Positions 60,735-64,000 of a DNA stretch of 64,000 nt are shown here, in pieces. The notes beneath the pieces are model-generated. The model worked only from the letters and a program-made list of their open reading frames with translations, had not been told where the DNA came from and made no database searches. The position numbers and the translations under genes are program-made. The stretch is from CAXPZW01 sp049594615 (GTDB taxonomy: Bacteria > Bacteroidota > Bacteroidia > Flavobacteriales_D > Sanyastnellaceae). Numbering within the stretch: the stretch's first letter is position 1; every line of letters begins with the position of its first letter. Where the stretch lies: the NCBI GenBank assembly GCA_049594615.1, contig JBMYJR010000004.1, positions 1 through 64,000 on the forward strand. Reading direction: 5' to 3'.

Positions 60735-62233
60735 GTGCAACCAAACGCCTGGGACTGGTCACCCGTCAAGCAAGCTTCAATGCCGTGCACATCTTGCTTG
60801 GCACTGTGGCCGGTGCAGTAAATACCGTGGTGGTGCTGCCCCTCGCCTTTGCCGAACAGGACGGCCGCTGGGGCGTGATCATCGTACTGACCTCATGGGC
60901 GCTGATTTTTGCCCAACTGCTGAACCTGGGCACCCCCAACACCCTGATGCGCTTCATGCCGCGCTACAAGGACGAGCCCGCCCAATCCCGCGCACTGCAG
61001 GGGTTCAGTTTCAGCATGTTGCTGCTGGGCATCGCGGCTCTGGGAGGCTGTTTGCTGCTGGGCAAAGCGTGGTTCCTCAGCTTCTTTCAGCAAGGCGATG
61101 CGGTCAAGATGCGCGATCACATTGGGCTGCTGTTCATGCTGTTTGCGTGCATGACGCTCAACGTGGGGTTCACCGGATTTTTGTGGGCACGCTTGAGCAC
61201 GACCATCACGCAGTTTGTGCAGGAGACCTTCCTGAAGACCACCTACCTCGCCGCAGCCTTTGCCTATTTGATGGGGTGGATCGACTACACGTGGTTGCTT
61301 TGGTTGTATACAGGCAGTTATGTGATGAGCACATTGATCTTGGGAGGGCTCGCGGTTCAACGCGGCTTGCGCCCCTCGCTCCAGTGGAACGGACTGCCCT
61401 TGGGTGAACTGGTGAGTTATGGGTTGTTCTCGGTCTTGGACCGCGGAATTGCGGTGATCGTGCATCGTACCGATTTTGTGATGATGGCCATCCTGCTCAG
61501 CCTGTCAAAGGTAGAGGCGTACAACCTGGCCTTTTACATCGCGGCGGTAGCCATGATCCCCCAAAAGGCCATTTCGGCCATTGTCAATCCGCTCATGGCC
61601 AAGGCGATTCACGCGCAGGACCGCACCGAAATGCAGACCCTCTACACCAAATCCGCTCTGAACCAATTGCTGGTGGGCGGACTCATTTTTGGATGCACCT
61701 GGGCCAGCATCGACGAGGTCATGCTGCTGCTGCCCGAACGCTATGCCGGGGGCAAATGGGTGGTGCTGTTTATAGGCATTTCTCGCTTGGTGTACCTGAT
61801 GTCAGGTGCTGCGGGCGCGCTGATCCAATTCAGCAAATGGTACCGCGCCAACTTTGTGCTGAACCTCGGGTTCTTTGCGCTGACGGTGGCGTCCAATTAC
61901 TTCTGCATGTCGCCCGACTGGTTTGATTTGGGCATGGAAGGAGCAGCGCTTGCTACCGCGGGTTCCTTTGTGATCTACAATGCAACCAAGGTGATGTACG
62001 TGCGTCAAAAGCACGGCATGCACATGTTCAGTCGCAACTTGGTGGTGGCCCTTTTGCTCACCACCATTCCTGCAGCGGCCTTGCACGGCTGGCATCCTTT
62101 GGAGGGCATGCCGTTTTGGGCCATTGTGCTTAAAAGCGGCGGCTTGTTCGCGGTGGTGGTCACCACCGCGCTTTACCTTGAAATTTCTGAGGACGGGCAG
62201 CTGCTGGTCAACAAGCTTCTGCGCCGATCATGA
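60731..62233 (+). CDS. oligosaccharide flippase family protein
   Basis: A 500-residue membrane protein with about fourteen helices (MOP superfamily): SFNAVHILLGTVAGAVNTVVVLPLAFAEQDGRWGVI and LLNLGTPNTLMRFMPRYKDEP near the N-terminus. It is a diverged relative of the 44.7-kb flippase. ATG 60731 overlaps the GT4 stop (ATGA). Its stop overlaps the opposing DUF2147 gene by 6 nt. It probably exports the glycan of this block. Confidence 0.9.
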   Translation: MSATKRLGLVTRQASFNAVHILLGTVAGAVNTVVVLPLAFAEQDGRWGVIIVLTSWALIFAQLLNLGTPNTLMRFMPRYKDEPAQSRALQGFSFSMLLLGIAALGGCLLLGKAWFLSFFQQGDAVKMRDHIGLLFMLFACMTLNVGFTGFLWARLSTTITQFVQETFLKTTYLAAAFAYLMGWIDYTWLLWLYTGSYVMSTLILGGLAVQRGLRPSLQWNGLPLGELVSYGLFSVLDRGIAVIVHRTDFVMMAILLSLSKVEAYNLAFYIAAVAMIPQKAISAIVNPLMAKAIHAQDRTEMQTLYTKSALNQLLVGGLIFGCTWASIDEVMLLLPERYAGGKWVVLFIGISRLVYLMSGAAGALIQFSKWYRANFVLNLGFFALTVASNYFCMSPDWFDLGMEGAALATAGSFVIYNATKVMYVRQKHGMHMFSRNLVVALLLTTIPAAALHGWHPLEGMPFWAIVLKSGGLFAVVVTTALYLEISEDGQLLVNKLLRRS

Positions 62234-62665
62234 TACCCGAATCCAGGTCTGGGTTCGAAAGAAGAAGGCCACGTACCCGCGGACTTTGAGTTGGTTGGGG
62301 TTGTCTTCGTCCAACCACAGTTTGCAGTCGTACACCGTCCCGTTTTTGGGGTCGAGGATGGTGCCGTCGTCCCACTCGTTGTCATCGGCGTCGAAGATCA
62401 TGCCTTCGACGATCACCATGCCTTTGATCTTTTGGTTGTGCTTGGCGCCTTCGCACTCCTTGCAAACCGGATCTTGGTCTTCATTGGGCTCGCGGAAGAG
62501 CTCCACAATGCGGCCGTACAGCTTGCCGTCTTTCTTGTAGATCTCGACAATGGACTTGGCCTTGCCGGTTTCATCGTCAATGGTTTTCCAACGGCCTTCT
62601 ACCGATTGGGCGTGGATCAATGTGGCCACAAAGAGGCCTGCGAGGAGGAATGCGATTTTTTTCAT
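62228..62665 (-). CDS. exported DUF2147 protein
   Basis: A 145-residue protein with signal peptide (1-19, LIHA-QS). It has the DUF2147 pattern VEGRWKTIDDETGKAKSIVEIYKKDGKLYGRIVEL, CKECEGAKHNQKIKGM and WDDGTILDPKNGTVYDCKLWLDEDNPNQLKVRGY. The fold is a small lipocalin-like barrel; function is unknown. It overlaps the YihY start by 4 nt (ATGA), so it is the last gene of the nadC-yihY operon. Confidence 0.93.
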   Translation of the reverse strand: MKKIAFLLAGLFVATLIHAQSVEGRWKTIDDETGKAKSIVEIYKKDGKLYGRIVELFREPNEDQDPVCKECEGAKHNQKIKGMVIVEGMIFDADDNEWDDGTILDPKNGTVYDCKLWLDEDNPNQLKVRGYVAFFFRTQTWIRVS

Positions 62666-63612
62666 CGTGGGGGAATCAAATTCTTTCGTTCAGCGTCCCG
62701 GCGGGCGCGATGGATGCTGGTGTTGAGCTCAAAGCCCAACAACAAGATCAGGCTGTTGAAATTAACCCAAATCAGCAACACCATCAAGGTCCCCAGGGAA
62801 CCATACAAACGGTTGTAACTGGCAAAGTTGTTCACAAACCATGCAAACAAGAGCGATGCCAGAATGAAAAACAAGGTCGAAAAACTGGCGCCAGCGCTGA
62901 ACCATTTCCAGCGCTTCTTGCGAAAATTTCCAGTGTTATAAATGATGCTGATCGAGAAGTACACCAGTGCTACAGCAATGACCCACTTGGCCAGTTGGAG
63001 CAGAATAACCGTGACTTCGTTGGTGAGGTATTCCCGGGCAATCAACCAGTCAAAGAACCACCCCGAAAGCGCGATCAACGCCACGGCCAACACCAAGAAC
63101 AGTCCCAGCAAAAGAAGCAAGACGATACTGGCCAAACGGATGAACACCGGGTGGCCCTTTTGTACCAAGTTGTAGGACCCGTTGAGCCCCATCAAAATGG
63201 CATTCACCGAGTTGGAGGCGTAAAAGATCAACAGAACAAAACCAAAGCTCACCACCGAGTTGTACTTGCGGTACATGAGGTCTTCCAAGGTGGATTCAAA
63301 CAGGTCAAAGCTATCGCCTGGCATCAGCCCTTCCAGCCCTGCAAACAGATTCACTTGAAAGTTGTCGATGGGCACATACGGGATCAAGGAGATCAACAAG
63401 ATGATCAACGGAAATACGGCCAAAAACAGCCGAAAAGAGATGGCTGCCGCGCGGGTAGAAATCCCGCCTTTTTGCAGCCCTTCCACGAAAAACACGCTCA
63501 CGTAGTAAAGCGAGAGGCCTTCAAAACCCCACGGACGCAAGCGCTTGGCGAAGGCCACTGCGGCCTGCACCCAGCGCAGATTGCGGAACCAGTCCAACAA
63601 CCGCTGGATCAT
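62662..63612 (-). CDS. YihY/BrkB family inner-membrane protein
   Basis: A 316-residue protein with six helices, typical of the YihY/virulence factor BrkB family: GISTRAAAISFRLFLAVFPLIILL, KYNSVVSFGFVLLIFYASNSVNAIL and GSLGTLMVLLIWVNFNSLILLLGFELN. Despite its former label as ribonuclease BN, the family is a membrane protein of unknown role. It starts 4 nt inside nadC. Confidence 0.93.
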   Translation of the reverse strand: MIQRLLDWFRNLRWVQAAVAFAKRLRPWGFEGLSLYYVSVFFVEGLQKGGISTRAAAISFRLFLAVFPLIILLISLIPYVPIDNFQVNLFAGLEGLMPGDSFDLFESTLEDLMYRKYNSVVSFGFVLLIFYASNSVNAILMGLNGSYNLVQKGHPVFIRLASIVLLLLLGLFLVLAVALIALSGWFFDWLIAREYLTNEVTVILLQLAKWVIAVALVYFSISIIYNTGNFRKKRWKWFSAGASFSTLFFILASLLFAWFVNNFASYNRLYGSLGTLMVLLIWVNFNSLILLLGFELNTSIHRARRDAERKNLIPPR

Positions 63613-64000
63613 GCATGGATGGCTTTGAGGCTCAAATCAAGCGACTTGACACTGTGAGTGAGTGCGCCCACGGAAATAAAATCCACACCGGTTTCGGCGT
63701 AGGAGCGGATGGTGGCCTCAGTGATGCCTCCGGAGGCTTCGGTTTCGGCCTGGTCTCCGATTTCGGGGAGGATGGCGCGGATGGCTTCTGGGGTGAAATT
63801 GTCGAGCATGATGCGGTCCACCGGCCCGGCGGCCAAGATCTCACGGACCTCCTCAACATCGCGGGCTTCTACTTCTATGGGGATGTTGATGCCCTTTTCC
63901 TGCTGGTAGGCCTTGGCACGACCGATGGCGGCTGTGATGCCTCCTGCGTGGTCGTTGTGGTTGTCCTTGATCATCATCATGTCGTACAACCCAAAGCGGT
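63609..64000 (-). CDS. nadC: nicotinate-nucleotide pyrophosphorylase (carboxylating), 5' end cut by window
   Basis: The C-terminal 130 residues of the quinolinate phosphoribosyltransferase that makes nicotinate mononucleotide from quinolinate and PRPP. At the window edge the frame reads RFGLYDMMMIKDNHNDHAGG, the conserved block with the catalytic Lys, and later IEVEARDVEEV, IMLDNFTPE and EASGGITEATIRSYAETGVDFISVGALTHS. The start is beyond base 64000. It is the first visible gene of the nadC-yihY-DUF2147 run. Confidence 0.96.
   Translation of the reverse strand, partial: RFGLYDMMMIKDNHNDHAGGITAAIGRAKAYQQEKGINIPIEVEARDVEEVREILAAGPVDRIMLDNFTPEAIRAILPEIGDQAETEASGGITEATIRSYAETGVDFISVGALTHSVKSLDLSLKAIHA

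Overview
The window reads as a chromosomal segment of a Bacteroidota bacterium, most likely a Flavobacteriales-type marine or environmental lineage with a GC-rich genome. The evidence is: (i) many start codons preceded at short distance by the Bacteroidota -7 promoter box TAnnTTTG; (ii) two large secreted proteins with type IX secretion (T9SS) C-terminal domains and a PorV/PorQ-family barrel; (iii) a cytochrome oxidase accessory cluster with the Bacteroidota layout (ctaB, two subunit III genes, subunit IV, SCO, DUF420); (iv) two Wzi/RemB-like outer-membrane proteins. The order level is inference. No rRNA, tRNA, CRISPR array, insertion sequence or prophage was seen; nearly all the DNA is coding and gene-dense.

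Layout. 1-1.7 kb: 3' end of a PorV/PorQ-like gene, then greA and a HIT gene with a terminator inside the opposing gene. 1.7-7.4 kb (minus): purK, thyA, folA, a tiny lipoprotein, HupE, yidD, hemB and a secreted Asp-box sialidase-like protein. 7.7-13 kb (plus): an exported protein, an unusual SGNH hydrolase, a chromate transporter, an outer-membrane protein and an MscS channel. 13.3-18.5 kb: C1 peptidase (-), ddl (+), ruvC (-), a GT2 glycosyltransferase and a lone DppC-type permease. 18.8-24 kb: a surface-polysaccharide block (GDP-fucose synthase, Wzi-like, WecA/MraY-like, Wzi-like). 24-29.7 kb: the terminal-oxidase accessory operon. 29.8-34.5 kb: OmpA, TolC, HlyD, tsaB and a Rieske-like lipoprotein. 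34.6-41.4 kb: ahcY, a phosphopantetheinyl transferase, a di-heme peroxidase, rpmH (previously easy to miss, 55 aa), an MsbA-like ABC exporter and gmd. 41.4-51 kb: two giant T9SS cargo genes flanking a flippase and a glycosyltransferase. 51-56 kb: murB, a small conserved-looking gene, a TPR gene and a RecB-like nuclease. 56-62 kb: a second polysaccharide block (two GT4 enzymes, wecB, a pyruvyltransferase, a flippase). 62.2-64 kb (minus): nadC, YihY and DUF2147 genes.

Functionally the polysaccharide genes fit one theme: gmd and fcl convert GDP-mannose to GDP-L-fucose, wecB makes UDP-ManNAc, the WecA-like enzyme would load the first sugar on undecaprenyl phosphate, glycosyltransferases extend it, two flippases move it, and the Wzi-like proteins would hold or present it at the outer membrane. 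The oxidase cluster carries assembly factors (heme O synthase, SCO, DUF420) and peripheral subunits, but subunits I and II are not in the window.

The most distinctive signals are: the recurring TAnnTTTG box only 4-6 nt before start codons, which predicts leaderless or nearly leaderless mRNAs; a pair of divergent genes whose start codons overlap; a histidine-dense insertion in a cytochrome oxidase subunit III; a CxxxC-less SCO-like protein overlapping a canonical SCO; and an SGNH hydrolase with a perfect dyad upstream. No clearly new defence or mobile system was found.
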